From the NCBI RefSeq assembly GCF_015461845.1, contig NZ_JACOPW010000008.1, forward strand, positions 124,001 to 188,000: a stretch of 64,000 nucleotides of DNA, read 5' to 3'. The first letter of the stretch is position 1. Each line of letters begins with the position of its first letter. The stretch comes from Pseudomonas mucoides (lineage in GTDB: Bacteria; Pseudomonadota; Gammaproteobacteria; Pseudomonadales; Pseudomonadaceae). Positions 1 through 10,300 of this stretch are shown here, piece after piece. The notes under the pieces were generated by a model, which did not search any database, was not told the DNA's origin, and was given only the letters and a program-made list of their open reading frames with translations. Both the position numbers and the translations under genes were made by a program.

Positions 1-831
1 AGCACCGAGAACTACCTGAAACTTCAGTCGCGCTTGCAGCCGATCCTGGCGCAGCAACCGGCGCAGTCGCTGGGCTTGTGCTTCCATTCGCTACGCGCAG
101 TAACCCCGCAGCAGATCAGCGAAGTGCTGGCCGCCAGCGACAAACAATGCCCGGTGCACATTCACATTGCCGAACAACAGAAGGAAGTCGACGACTGTTT
201 GACCTGGAGCGGTCGTCGTCCGCTGCAATGGCTGTACGAAAACAATGAGGTCGATCAGCGCTGGTGCCTGGTTCACGCCACCCACGCCAACGCGGAAGAA
301 GTCACGCTGATGGCCAAGAGTCGCGCCATTGCCGGTTTGTGCCTGACCACCGAAGCCAACCTTGGCGACGGAATTTTCCCGGCGGTGGATTTCCTCGCTC
401 AGGGCGGACGCATGGGTATTGGTTCCGACAGTCATGTGTCGTTGAGCGTGGTGGAAGAATTGCGCTGGCTGGAATACGGCCAGCGTCTGCGCGATCAGCG
501 GCGTAATCGTTTGTATGGCGCGGAGCAGCCGATGGTGGGTCGCACGCTGTACGACGCAGCACTGGATGGCGGCGCTCAGGCGTTGGGTCAGCCGATTGGC
601 GCATTGGAAGTCGGTAAGCGTGCGGATTGGCTGGTACTGGACGGCAACGATCCGTACCTGGCGACGGCCAGTGGCGACGGGATTTTGAATCGCTGGTTGT
701 TTGCCGGTGGTGATCGTCAGGTGCGTGATGTGCTGGTCAATGGCCAGTGGGTCGTGCGTGACGGGCGTCATGCGGGAGAAGAAGAAAGCAATCGCGCCTT
801 CACCCAGGTCCTGCGCGATCTTCTGGGCTAA
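1..831 (+). CDS. hutF: Formimidoylglutamate deiminase HutF, 3' part
   Basis: The frame is open from base 1, so the 5' end lies outside the window and the TTG at 34 is internal. About 276 residues are visible; the family is usually about 450, so roughly the last 60% is present. The enzyme is a metal-dependent amidohydrolase that converts N-formimidoyl-L-glutamate to N-formyl-L-glutamate and ammonia in the cytoplasmic histidine-degradation pathway. Visible family signatures are HIHIAEQ, the LVHATH segment and GIGSDSHVS, which carry metal-binding and catalytic His/Asp residues of the TIM barrel, followed by the C-terminal ADWLVLD strand typical of the superfamily. Other hut genes would be expected to the left. 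Confidence 0.9.
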   Translation, partial: STENYLKLQSRLQPILAQQPAQSLGLCFHSLRAVTPQQISEVLAASDKQCPVHIHIAEQQKEVDDCLTWSGRRPLQWLYENNEVDQRWCLVHATHANAEEVTLMAKSRAIAGLCLTTEANLGDGIFPAVDFLAQGGRMGIGSDSHVSLSVVEELRWLEYGQRLRDQRRNRLYGAEQPMVGRTLYDAALDGGAQALGQPIGALEVGKRADWLVLDGNDPYLATASGDGILNRWLFAGGDRQVRDVLVNGQWVVRDGRHAGEEESNRAFTQVLRDLLG

Positions 832-842
832 CCCCAAACAAA

Positions 843-934
843 ATGTGGGAGCGAGCCTGCTCGCGAAGGGGCCATCAGATTCAACAGAGATGTTGACTGA
901 CAGTCCGCCTTCGCGAGCAGGCTCGCTCCCACAT
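843..934. repeat. Inverted REP doublet (REPIN)
   Basis: Two oppositely oriented copies of a REP sequence of the tgtgggagcgagcctgctcg type lie at about 844-870 and 908-934, in the gap between hutF and the lipocalin gene. The copies are nearly perfect reverse complements and can fold into one long hairpin. This is the usual REPIN arrangement of fluorescent pseudomonads. Confidence 0.85.
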
Positions 935-951
935 TGGGTTTCTGCAAACAG

Positions 952-1521
952 TTAGTTCGAGGTCTTGGCCATCTGCGTATCCGTCGCACGCCAGATCAGC
1001 CGCGTGGTGTCGTAACCTTGCTGACGCGCCTTGCTCAGCAATTCCTCTCGAACCACGCCATTGACCGTCGGGGTCCGCGACAGCAGCCACAGGTACTTGC
1101 GACTCGGGTCGCCCACAATGGCTGTCTTGTAGTCATCGCTGACGTACAACACCCAGTATTCGCCCTTCGCCGTACCGGGCAGCAGACGAGAAAACCAGGT
1201 ATCGAACTCGACCCACAGTTTGTCGAATTTACCCGACACCTGTGGATAAGCCGTGCCCTTGACCTCTTCCCACTGCCACTGCGGTGTCAGGCAGCGGTTC
1301 AACACCGCCATGTTGCCGTCAGGCTTGAGGCTGTAATGGGCTTCGGACTGCGCGCAGTCGCGCTGGAAATACATCGGCAGGCGAGCCAACTCGTACCAGG
1401 TTCCCTGGTAACGCTTGAGGTTGACGCTGTTAACCGTTTTTGGCGCCAACGAATCATGGCCAGAAGTGGCGCAGCCAGCCAATACCAGGCCGGCAAAAAG
1501 TACGAACAGGAACCGCTTCAT
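952..1521 (-). CDS. blc: Lipocalin-family outer-membrane lipoprotein (Blc-like)
   Basis: A 189-aa lipoprotein. The N-terminus is a type II signal ending in the lipobox LAGC, so the mature protein starts with a lipidated Cys at about residue 17. It carries the lipocalin signature YQGTWYELARLP and a later YWVLYVSDDY strand with WLLSRTP near the end, as in E. coli Blc. Family knowledge suggests it binds lysophospholipids or fatty acids at the outer membrane during envelope stress. A GGGAGA ribosome-binding site precedes the ATG. The small lipoprotein gene at 1553 lies directly upstream on the same strand, about 30 bp away, so the two are probably co-transcribed. Confidence 0.9.
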   Translation of the reverse strand: MKRFLFVLFAGLVLAGCATSGHDSLAPKTVNSVNLKRYQGTWYELARLPMYFQRDCAQSEAHYSLKPDGNMAVLNRCLTPQWQWEEVKGTAYPQVSGKFDKLWVEFDTWFSRLLPGTAKGEYWVLYVSDDYKTAIVGDPSRKYLWLLSRTPTVNGVVREELLSKARQQGYDTTRLIWRATDTQMAKTSN

Positions 1522-1552
1522 TGTTTTTCTCCCGTGGGCGCAACGCCCCGGT

Positions 1553-1807
1553 TTACTTCAGGCCTTGGCCGGAAAACATCAATACTTTGTCACCGGCGTA
1601 CTGCACGCTGATAAAGCTGTTTTTGTCGCCCCAGGTGCAACTGGACATACCGAGCGCGCCCGAGCAATCAGCAGGTTGACCCAACAACGTTTCGACCTCG
1701 GCCTTAGGCATGCCGGTCGACAGTTTCGAGTAGTTTTCCTGATTGACCTTGCTGCATGCGGCCAACAACACGCAGAACGAGAGCAAGGCGATAGATCGCA
1801 GCGACAT
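1553..1807 (-). CDS. Small SmpA/BamE-like lipoprotein
   Basis: An 84-aa protein with a lipoprotein signal ending in LAAC. The mature part has the pattern KLSTGMPKAEVETLLGQP followed by a Cys-containing strand, which is the short alpha-alpha-beta layout of SmpA/OmlA and DUF3862-type lipoproteins. It is much shorter than BamE and is not proposed to be BamE itself. An AGGAG motif lies 7 nt before the ATG. It is the first gene of a probable two-gene unit with the lipocalin. The function is unknown. Confidence 0.75.
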   Translation of the reverse strand: MSLRSIALLSFCVLLAACSKVNQENYSKLSTGMPKAEVETLLGQPADCSGALGMSSCTWGDKNSFISVQYAGDKVLMFSGQGLK

Positions 1808-2089
1808 GGTGAAACTCCTGGAGCGAAGGGGAATGGCATGGCTGCCAAGCAGAAGCTTAGAAGAGAAAACCCTCTTCTGGTTCCCCGACCGTCACGCTAT
1901 TTATCAGGCCACTCGTCTGCCTTTTTTCGAAAAATCAGCCACTTTCTTACGCAAATGGGTATTTCGTCAGTTTTTGCAAAAAGACGCCTAATCTTTGGCG
2001 CTGGCCAGTCGACACAGAGGGATCCCACAGCCCTGACTGTGGCAAATTGACGCCCCCAGTTGATCAGCCCCTCCGCGGTAGCTCATTTA

Positions 2090-3982
2090 ATGACCAGAAA
2101 CATGAAGTTCAGCCACAAGATCTTGCTGGCTGCCGCCCTCGTGGTGGCCGTTGCATTCGCTTGTTTCATCCTGTTCAACGACTATCGCCAGCGCCAGACC
2201 CTGCGCAGCAGTACCGAATCTTCGATGCAGGAACTCGGCAGCCTGACCACCAGCAACATCCAGACCTGGCTGGAAAGCCGCATTCAGTTGCTGCAATCGT
2301 TGTCCCAGCAGATCGCCATGGATGGCAGCGCACCCGCCAGCCTGAAACGCGCCATCGACCTGCCGGCTTACACCAGCAACTTCCAGCTGAGCTATTTCGG
2401 CGGCACTGACGGGGTGATGTTCTCGGTCCCGGCCGGCAATCGCGCCGCCGACTACGACCCTCGCGCTCGCGGCTGGTACAAGGCGGCCAACAGCGCGCAA
2501 CAGACCATCGTCACCGAACCGTACATCGCTGCGTCCTCGGGCAAATTGGTAATCACCGTCGCCACGCCCGTGAAGAATCAGGGCCAGATGATCGGTGTCG
2601 CCGGTGCGGACATCGACCTGTCCAGCGTCAGCGCAATCATCAACTCGCTGAATTTCGGCGGCCACGGCCATGCATTCATCGTCAGCGCCGACGGCAAGAT
2701 CCTGATCCACCCGGACAGCAAACTGGTGCTCAAAGGACTGGCCGATGCCTACCCGAACGGCGCGCCGAAAGTCAGCCCGGGCATGAAAGAAGTCGAGTTC
2801 GACGGCAAGACCCAGTTCATCTCCTTCACCCACGTCAACGGCGTGCCGTCGGCGGACTGGTATGTGGCGCTGGTGCTGGATCAGGACACCGCGTTCTCGA
2901 TGCTCAGCGAATTCCGCACCTCGGCGATCATCGCCATGGTCATCGCCGTGGTGATCATCATCGCGTTGCTGGGCATGTTGATCAGCTTCCTGATGCAGCC
3001 GCTGCTGACCATGGGCCGCGCGATGCATGACATCGCCGAAGGCGAAGGTGACCTGACCAAACGCCTGACCATCCACGGCCAGGACGAATTCGGCGCACTG
3101 GGCACCTCGTTCAACCGTTTTGTAGAACGTATTCACACCTCGATTCGCGAAGTGTCCTCGGCCACCGGCCAGGTCAACGAAGTCGCCCTGCGTGTGGTGG
3201 CCGCGTCCAACTCGTCGATGTTCAACTCCGACCAGCAAGCCTCGCGCACCAGCAGCGTGGCCGCCGCGATCAACGAACTGGGGGCCGCCGCCCAGGAAAT
3301 CGCCCAGAACGCCGCCCTCGCCTCGCAGCATTCGAGCGACGCCCGCGCCCTCGCCGAGGACGGTCAGCAAGTGGTGGATAAAACCATCGCTGCGATGCAG
3401 CAGCTGTCGGCGAAGATCAGCGATTCGTGCGGCAACATCGAAACACTCAACAGCAACACCGTGAACATCGGGCAGATTCTGGAAGTGATCACCAGCATCT
3501 CCCAGCAAACCAACTTGCTGGCCCTGAACGCGGCCATCGAAGCAGCCCGTGCCGGTGAAGCCGGTCGTGGCTTTGCCGTGGTGGCGGACGAGGTGCGCAA
3601 CCTCGCCCACCGCACTCAGGATTCGGCGCAGCAAGTGCAGAAGATGATCGAGGAGCTGCAAGTCGGCGCCCGTGAAGCGGTCAGCACCATGACCGACAGC
3701 CAGCGCCAGAGCGAAAGCAGCGTCGGCATCGCCAACCAGGCCGGTGAACGCCTGGGCAGCGTGACGCAGCGCATTGGTGAAATCGACGGGATGAACCAGT
3801 CAGTGGCGACGGCGACGGAAGAACAGACCGCGGTGGTGGAGTCGATCAACGTCGACATTACCGAGATCAACACCTTGAACCAGGAAGGGGTGGAGAACTT
3901 GCAGTCGACCTTGCGTGCGTGTGCGGATCTTGAGCAGCAGGCGGCGCGATTGAAGCAGTTGGTGGGTAGCTTCAGAATCTAA
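2090..3982 (+). CDS. Methyl-accepting chemotaxis protein, PctA-like dCache receptor
   Basis: A 630-aa transmembrane chemoreceptor. Order of parts: TM1 (about 11-31), periplasmic dCache domain (about 35-275), TM2 (about 277-302), HAMP (DIAEGEGDLTKR) and a cytoplasmic signalling domain with the hairpin tip SISQQTNLLALNAAIEAARA. ATG 2090 is preferred because it gives MTRNMKFSHK, which aligns over its whole length with the start of P. aeruginosa PctA (629 aa); ATG 2102 and TTG 2060 are alternatives. Recalled PctA ligand residues have counterparts at Y122, R127, W129, Y130 and D174, but the Asp expected at 147 is Ala. The ligand may therefore not be a standard L-amino acid. The gene stands alone. 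Confidence 0.9.
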   Translation: MTRNMKFSHKILLAAALVVAVAFACFILFNDYRQRQTLRSSTESSMQELGSLTTSNIQTWLESRIQLLQSLSQQIAMDGSAPASLKRAIDLPAYTSNFQLSYFGGTDGVMFSVPAGNRAADYDPRARGWYKAANSAQQTIVTEPYIAASSGKLVITVATPVKNQGQMIGVAGADIDLSSVSAIINSLNFGGHGHAFIVSADGKILIHPDSKLVLKGLADAYPNGAPKVSPGMKEVEFDGKTQFISFTHVNGVPSADWYVALVLDQDTAFSMLSEFRTSAIIAMVIAVVIIIALLGMLISFLMQPLLTMGRAMHDIAEGEGDLTKRLTIHGQDEFGALGTSFNRFVERIHTSIREVSSATGQVNEVALRVVAASNSSMFNSDQQASRTSSVAAAINELGAAAQEIAQNAALASQHSSDARALAEDGQQVVDKTIAAMQQLSAKISDSCGNIETLNSNTVNIGQILEVITSISQQTNLLALNAAIEAARAGEAGRGFAVVADEVRNLAHRTQDSAQQVQKMIEELQVGAREAVSTMTDSQRQSESSVGIANQAGERLGSVTQRIGEIDGMNQSVATATEEQTAVVESINVDITEINTLNQEGVENLQSTLRACADLEQQAARLKQLVGSFRI

Positions 3983-4000
3983 GGCGCTCTTACTGGCCTC

Positions 4001-4076
4001 TTCGCGGGCAAGCCCGCTCCCACAGGGATCTTCGGTGGACAGAGATCATTGTGGGAGCGGGCTTGCCCGCGATGGC
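4001..4076. repeat. Inverted REP doublet
   Basis: Two facing REP copies of the ttcgcgggcaagcccgctcc type (about 4001-4026 and 4050-4075) lie between the chemoreceptor and DUF924 genes, which converge here. The REP hairpin may also act as an mRNA 3' boundary. Confidence 0.85.
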
Positions 4077-4097
4077 GGCATTAGCAAAAAAGAAGCA

Positions 4098-4700
4098 TCA
4101 GAACCGAGATCCAGGCCCCGAAAGAAACTCTATTTCCTCAGCCGTAGACGCCCGCCCCAACACCGCATTGCGATGCGGAAACCGTCCAAACCGCGCAATC
4201 ACGTCCCGATGCCGCTCGGCATAATCCAGGTTATCGGCAAACACCGCCCGATCAGCCTCCGGCTGCTGCGCCACCAATTCGATGAACCGCGAAACAGCTT
4301 CGTTCTGCACCGCCAGATGCTCGCAATGCTCCAGCACCAGGTAAATAAACACCCGCTGAATCGGCTGCAGCTGCCGATCAAAATCCGCAGCAATGCCTTG
4401 CGCCACCAGAGCCTGAGCCCTGAGATCGCCGGAAAAGGATTTGGGAGTGTCGCGGTAGATCATTCGCGGGAGTTGATCGAGCAGCAGCACCAGAGCCAGC
4501 CAACCTTCGGGGCGTTGCGCCCAGTCAGTCAATCCGCCGACCAGTGCCTGCTCGACCCAGTCCCCGAAACGCGTTTGCGCTTCGAGGTCCTGGCTGTTGC
4601 GCTTGCCGAACCATAACTTGCCCTTGGCGGCCGCTGTTTCGTTCGCTGATCCGGAAGAACCGAACCACCAATCGAGCAACGGCTGCCAGGGCGCGGTCAT
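4098..4700 (-). CDS. DUF924 family protein
   Basis: A 200-aa soluble, mostly alpha-helical protein. The DUF924 features are an N-terminal LLDWWFG motif, then FGDWVEQAL, the central LVLLLDQLPRMIYRDTP motif, and a C-terminal FGRFPHRNAVLGR motif with clustered Arg/His. The fold is TPR-like and no biochemical role is established. The stop codon of fbp lies just upstream (4704-4706), so the gene is probably the second gene of an fbp transcript. Confidence 0.85.
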   Translation of the reverse strand: MTAPWQPLLDWWFGSSGSANETAAAKGKLWFGKRNSQDLEAQTRFGDWVEQALVGGLTDWAQRPEGWLALVLLLDQLPRMIYRDTPKSFSGDLRAQALVAQGIAADFDRQLQPIQRVFIYLVLEHCEHLAVQNEAVSRFIELVAQQPEADRAVFADNLDYAERHRDVIARFGRFPHRNAVLGRASTAEEIEFLSGPGSRF

Positions 4701-4703
4701 GGT

Positions 4704-5714
4704 TTAGGCCTTGTGGTAAGCCGTGACGCGTTCGACTTCTTCTTTCGAACCGAGGAACACCGCGACACGCTGGTGCAGGCCGTCCGGCTTGATGTCGAGG
4801 ATGCGTTGATGGCCATCGGTGGAAGCGCCGCCGGCCTGTTCAACCAGGAACGACATCGGGTTGGCTTCGTACATCAGACGCAGCTTGCCCGGCTTGGACG
4901 GCTCGCGGCTGTCGCGCGGGTACATGAACAGACCGCCACGGGTCAGGATGCGGTGCACGTCCGCGACCATCGCGGCGACCCAACGCATGTTGTAGTTCTT
5001 TTTCAGCGGGCCTTCTTCGCCAGCCAGCAATTCGCCGACGTAACGTTGTACCGGGGCTTCCCAGTGACGCTGGTTGGAGGCGTTGATCGCGAATTCCTGA
5101 GTGGAGGTCGGGATCTTGATGTCTTCGTGGGTCAGCACGAAGCTGCCCATTTCACGGTCCAGGGTGAAGCCTTTAACGCCATCACCCAGGGTCAGGATCA
5201 ACATGGTCTGTGGACCGTAGATCGCGTAACCGGCAGCCACTTGCTCGGTGCCTGGCTGCAGGAAGGCCTTCTCGTTCAAAGGCTCGTTCTGGCTCAGGTA
5301 TTCGTTCGGGCAACGTAGCACCGAGAAGATCGTACCGACCGGTGCGTTGATGTCGATGTTCGACGAACCGTCCAGCGGGTCGAATACCAGCAGGTACGCG
5401 CCTTTCGGGTATTTGCCCGGGATCTGGTAGGCATTGTCCATTTCTTCGGACGCCATGCCGGCCAGGTGACCGCCCCATTCGTTGGCTTCGAGCAGGATCT
5501 CGTTGGAGATCACGTCGAGTTTTTTCTGCACTTCACCTTGGACGTTTTCAGTGCCCATGCTGCCCAGAACACCACCCAATGCGCCTTTGGACACGGCGTG
5601 GTTGATCTCTTTGCAAGCACGCGCCACCACTTCGATCAGGAAACGCAGATCGGCAGGGGTGTTGTTGCTACGGGTCTGCTCAATCAAATAGCGACTCAGG
5701 GTAACGCGGGACAT
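4704..5714 (-). CDS. fbp: Fructose-1,6-bisphosphatase class I
   Basis: A 336-aa cytosolic enzyme that hydrolyses fructose 1,6-bisphosphate to fructose 6-phosphate in gluconeogenesis. This step is central in pseudomonads, which use the Entner-Doudoroff route and often grow on organic acids. Visible motifs are EANEWGGHLAGMASEEMD, the metal-binding DPLDGSSNIDINAPVG loop and the substrate-binding KLRLMYEANPMSFLVEQAG near the C-terminus. The length is normal for the class I bacterial enzyme. A GGAG motif precedes the ATG. Confidence 0.97.
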   Translation of the reverse strand: MSRVTLSRYLIEQTRSNNTPADLRFLIEVVARACKEINHAVSKGALGGVLGSMGTENVQGEVQKKLDVISNEILLEANEWGGHLAGMASEEMDNAYQIPGKYPKGAYLLVFDPLDGSSNIDINAPVGTIFSVLRCPNEYLSQNEPLNEKAFLQPGTEQVAAGYAIYGPQTMLILTLGDGVKGFTLDREMGSFVLTHEDIKIPTSTQEFAINASNQRHWEAPVQRYVGELLAGEEGPLKKNYNMRWVAAMVADVHRILTRGGLFMYPRDSREPSKPGKLRLMYEANPMSFLVEQAGGASTDGHQRILDIKPDGLHQRVAVFLGSKEEVERVTAYHKA

Positions 5715-5865
5715 GGAAGGCTCCGGTGGAATGGGGGGCTAAAAACCCGCGCAGTTTAACGCGAGTCGAGGCGCATTTCCTCCTATCAGACGTGATACGC
5801 CCAAGAGAGTTCATGCACCGGGATGAGCGTAGTTCGAAACGGGCATTTTTACCGGCCGATAAACC

Positions 5866-5947
5866 GCTATCGCGAGCAGGCTCACGCCCACTTGGATCCC
5901 ATGAACACGGGAGATCCACTGCGGGAGCGCGCCTGCTCGCGATGGGG
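5866..5947. repeat. Inverted REP doublet, diverged
   Basis: Two facing REP-like copies (about 5866-5890 and 5920-5946) carry the core atcgcgagcagg and its complement. They differ more from each other than the other doublets of the window do. They fill much of the 248-bp gap between the DUF3999 gene and fbp, in which no gene is evident. Confidence 0.7.
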
Positions 5948-5962
5948 GCGCAACACCCACTT

Positions 5963-7336
5963 TCAGGGTTTGACAGGGGGCTTGCGCAGCAAGCTGAACG
6001 CCATCGCTGCCAGGAACAGCACACTCAGCAACAACACCGCCCACAACCCGATTTTTTTCCAGCTCGTGCCCGCCGTTGCCGTCGTGATCACCGTCGATGT
6101 CGGCGTCACCACCGCCCCGCCGTCCACCGTTGCCTTGCCCAATGTCGCCAGTTTCTGCGCGCTGTAATCCGGAATCAGCGTCGACAACGGCAAGCTCGCC
6201 GCTTTCACCGTCGCACTCCCCAGCGCCAGCATGTAAGGCCCGGGGCCGCGTGCCAGGAACACCAGTTGCGTCGAACGCACAGCGAACTTCAGCGTCGGCG
6301 CTTCGGCACCCAGGCCGCCGCCACGCTCGTCCACCACCAGTCTCAACTGCTGCACGGTTTGCCCCGACAACTGCAATTCGTTTTGCACCACGTCCTGGCC
6401 ACTCTGGGTCAGGCGATACAGCAAACCGCTGCCCAGCGGCTGCCACGGCAAACTGCTCTCGCGGCGACCCGACAACGTCACCGGCGCCAGACTGTTGGGC
6501 TGACTCAGATCGACCTGCACCCGTTCGACATTCAGCCCCATCGGCAACTGCCAAGTGTATTCACCGACCTTCGCGCTGCTGCCGGCCAACGCTTGAGACC
6601 AGACCAACGGCAGCGGCAGGCTGCGGGTGCTGGCGCTTTCCAGCTGCGCCGAGGTCAGCGCTGGCGCCGATTGCGGCGAATTCCACAGCAAGCGCAGATA
6701 GCGCGCCGATTGCCCCGGCAACCCGACTTCATGCTGCTCGACCTGTTCGTCGGCAAACGTCAGCCGTGCGACCTGCCCTTCGCCCCACGATTGCCAATGC
6801 TGCAAGTCGTCGCTGGCTTCTATGCTGAATCGCTGGAAGCCGTCACGCTCGCTGGTCCAGTCGAGGACCAATTGCTGCAACGGCGCCTTGATGCCACTGG
6901 CATCGAGCAACCAGCCGCGCAGGACTTCTTCGCCCGCCTCCAACTGACTGGACGGCTGCACTTCGACCAGGGTGCCGTTGGCACTCGATTGCACCCGCAC
7001 GCTGGGCGCGCGCTCGGTGGAATCCGCCGAGTTGTACAGCGGGAACCACTTCACGTCGGTCAGCGTGCGATCTTTGCGGGTCTGGGCCGATTCCCGCGCC
7101 AGGGCATACGCCTGAACCTGACCGGCGGCGTTGAACACACGCACATCACTCAGGTCGGTTTGCCGCGCATTCAACTGCACGCTCAACGGCAATTCGAGGC
7201 GATACCACGGGCCTTCGCCGCTCACGGACAACGGCACTTGAGTGGTGAAATCCGCCGGTTGCTCCTGGGCGCTGACTGACAACGTCACACCCAGCGCAAC
7301 GGCACCCAACCATCCCAGGTTCAGCTTCTGACTCAA
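5963..7336 (-). CDS. DUF3999 domain protein, exported, C-terminally anchored
   Basis: A 457-aa protein with an N-terminal signal peptide (cleavage near SAQEQ) and one C-terminal membrane segment (IGLWAVLLLSVLFLAAMAF) followed by a short basic tail. The middle is beta-rich and periplasmic, as in DUF3999 proteins. The start is a TTG at 7336 with a strong AAGGAG site in front. The TTGA overlaps the DUF2339 stop by 4 nt, so translation is coupled. The two families commonly occur together in pseudomonads and probably form an envelope complex; the function is unknown. Confidence 0.85.
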   Translation of the reverse strand: MSQKLNLGWLGAVALGVTLSVSAQEQPADFTTQVPLSVSGEGPWYRLELPLSVQLNARQTDLSDVRVFNAAGQVQAYALARESAQTRKDRTLTDVKWFPLYNSADSTERAPSVRVQSSANGTLVEVQPSSQLEAGEEVLRGWLLDASGIKAPLQQLVLDWTSERDGFQRFSIEASDDLQHWQSWGEGQVARLTFADEQVEQHEVGLPGQSARYLRLLWNSPQSAPALTSAQLESASTRSLPLPLVWSQALAGSSAKVGEYTWQLPMGLNVERVQVDLSQPNSLAPVTLSGRRESSLPWQPLGSGLLYRLTQSGQDVVQNELQLSGQTVQQLRLVVDERGGGLGAEAPTLKFAVRSTQLVFLARGPGPYMLALGSATVKAASLPLSTLIPDYSAQKLATLGKATVDGGAVVTPTSTVITTATAGTSWKKIGLWAVLLLSVLFLAAMAFSLLRKPPVKP

Positions 7337-10300
7337 GACGACACTCCTTCGGTTTCCGGGGCCGGTTTTTCAGATTCCGGCACAGCCTCGGCACGCTTGG
7401 GCGGCAGCGGCGCGAAATAGCCCACCACCAGTAGCAGCACACCCACGCCGATAAACGACACGATCCGCGCGAGCCCGCCGCGGTTACTCAATTCCACAAA
7501 GAACAGCTTGGCCACCACCACGCCAATCAACGCCGCACCGATCAGCCAGACCTCGCGACGATGGCGCAAATGGCCACCGATCATCAGACTCAGCGCCATC
7601 AGGGTCCAGACGATGGACAGGCCGGCCTGCACCAGCATCGATTCCAGCAAGGCATCGAATTCGAACGGCACACCGCCCCATTGGTGCGCGGTGCGCATCA
7701 CCAACGCAGTGAAGAACACGAACAGCGAAACCCCGGCGATCAATTGCGTGGCGTGTTCGGCGTAATCCTTGCGGATCGCCAGCTGCGTCACCGCGCTGCG
7801 CGACCAGACGTAGACGCCGAACAGCGCACATAGCAGGCCCAATTCCAGCGGGTTGATCAGCGGCACATAAGGCAGCGGTTCGGCGGTGCCGTCGCTGACC
7901 ACGTTCGCCAGCCAGAACCAGCCGAGCATCAGCAGCGCCAACGGTGCCGCCGCATACAGTCGGTACTCGCGGGGATACGCCGACACCGGCCACGGCCAAG
8001 TGCGCGGCGCCGCCATCAGCACCAGGTACAGACTCGGCAGAATCGCCCAGCCCAACCAGCGCCAGGCGTTGTACTGCTCGGACAACAACAGCAAGCCGTA
8101 ACGCAGTTCCAGCGCCAGCACACCGATCAACAACCAGCAGCCAAGCACATGCGCGGTGCTGAGCGCGCGCACCCGCAACATCGGCGCCAGTCGTTTCAGC
8201 GAAACGAAATGCACGACAAACACCGCCGCCCAGGCCAACCAGCCAAAACTGGCCGCCGGGTGATAACGCGAATGCCACGCCGCGAGCAACACCACGCCGG
8301 CCGCGGGTATCAGCAAGGTGCAGAGCAAACCCAGCGAAGACCATTTCAAGCGCAGTGCCAACAGTGTCCACAGCGCCACACTAATGGCCGCCACCGCCAG
8401 CAGCAGCGGCGCTTGCAGATTCACCGGCGCAAAGCGCAGCACTTCACTGACCCACGCCAGCGCCCACCAACCTGCACCCCACACCAGCAGCACTTCGGAC
8501 AAACGCTGCAAGCTCAACACATCGAACGCCGAAGCATGGTTGCCCAGCTGCAATCGCCAGGCCCCGACCAGCGCCGCCAAGCCCAGTACCAACGGCGTCC
8601 AGAAACCGCTGTGCGCCAGTGGCTTCAGTCCTTCGCTGGCCAACGGTCCGAGCAGGTCCGGCCCGGCAAACAGGAACGCCGCGCCGCCAATCACCTGCAA
8701 CAGCAAACCGAAGACAAAACTCACGCGCTGCTTGAGATACAGGCTCAACCAGATGATGAACAAACCACTGGCCGCCCACACCGCACTCGCGGTCTGCCAT
8801 GGCAGCACGAACAGCACCGCCAGATTGATCAGCACCAGGCCGGCCAGCAACACCACCGACAAACCGCGCAGCAGTCGCACGTCGCTGCGCACCATGTCAT
8901 CACGGGCCGCCAGCAGCATGCCGGCGATCAACGCCAGGCCGATCAGCGAGGCACTGAGCAAACCGCTCCAGCCGGCACTGAACACCGCCGCCGATTCACC
9001 GCCAGCACCTTGCAGACGCAGCAGGAACAACGCGCCACCGAGCAATTGCACAGCAAACGCGGTGAACAGGAACGTGCGCGATTGCAGGCGCAGACCGACA
9101 AACAACGTCGCCAGCCCGGCCAGCGCCCAACTGATCGCCGTACCGTGGGTGAATAAAAACAACGGCGCCAATAGGTAAAGGAACATCAGGCCGAGGCAAG
9201 CCAGTACCGGCAGCCCTTTGCGTTCCCATTGCGCCGTGTGCTCCGGCGAGGCTTGGCGCAATTGGTAGAAGCTGAACAACAACGCCACGCCGAGCATCAA
9301 CGCACCCAACGGTGCGCCGTCGAGCAGGCTGCTTTCGCCGATCCGCAGCTCGCTGAGAAACGCCAGCGCCGAACCCAGTTGCAGCAACAAGGCAAAGGCC
9401 CTGGCCAACGGGCGTTGCTGACGCAAGCCGAGCCAGAAAATCCCGGCACCTTCGACGGCCCAGGCCGCCGACGTCCAGCGCGCATCCAGCCCCAATGGAA
9501 TCGCCAGACTGGCGAAAATCACACCCAGTGCCAGACAGGTTTCTGCCACCAACAACGCGCGGCCGCCCATCAGCAATCGGGCCAGCCCCATGTAAATCAT
9601 ACCCAGCGCCAATGCGCTGAACGCGGCGGCAAACTCAAGGTGCTGGACCAGCGCGAACTGCAAGCCGAAGCCCACCAACGGCGGGCCAAACAGCATCGTG
9701 CCGTCGACGTAATCACCTTTACGCGCCGACCAGCGCAGCAACGCCTCGCGACTGTCGTCCTCGGGCGCATCGCTCATTTCCAGTAACTTGCGCCGGGCGA
9801 ACAGCAGGCCGATGGCCAGGTACATCAGGAAAAACAGGATCAGGAACGGCTCGGTGCTCCACAGCAACTCTGGCGTGTAGGAACGCAGGCCCCAGGCGAA
9901 ACCGATACCGAAGGTGCCGACGAAGCCAATCAAGTTGAGCAATCGCCAGGCCTTGAACCAGGCGATGGCGAGGATGCCGGCGTTGAGCAATGCAAAGTAG
10001 CTGAACAGCGCGACGTGATTGCCGGCGCCAGTGGACGTGAGAATCGGCGCGGCAAAACCGCCCAGCGCGGCGACGCAGGCCAACGCCAGGGAGTCCTGGG
10101 TGATCGCCAGAATGGCCGAGAACACCGTCACCGCCACCAGCAAGCCAAGCGCTGCGGTGGGATCAAGCAACGGATGCAAACGCATGGCGGCGAACACCGT
10201 CAGGTACAGCACGGCAATGCCGGTGCCTTGCAGCATCAATGCGTAATGGGTGTTGCGATGACGCAGCCACCAGCCCAGTCCGAGCAGGCCCAATGCTGCC

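Noticed and set aside
2087..3661. 524-codon antisense frame in the chemoreceptor gene
   Set aside because: The composition (Gly/Arg/His-rich without domains) is that of an antisense shadow; the sense gene is certain.
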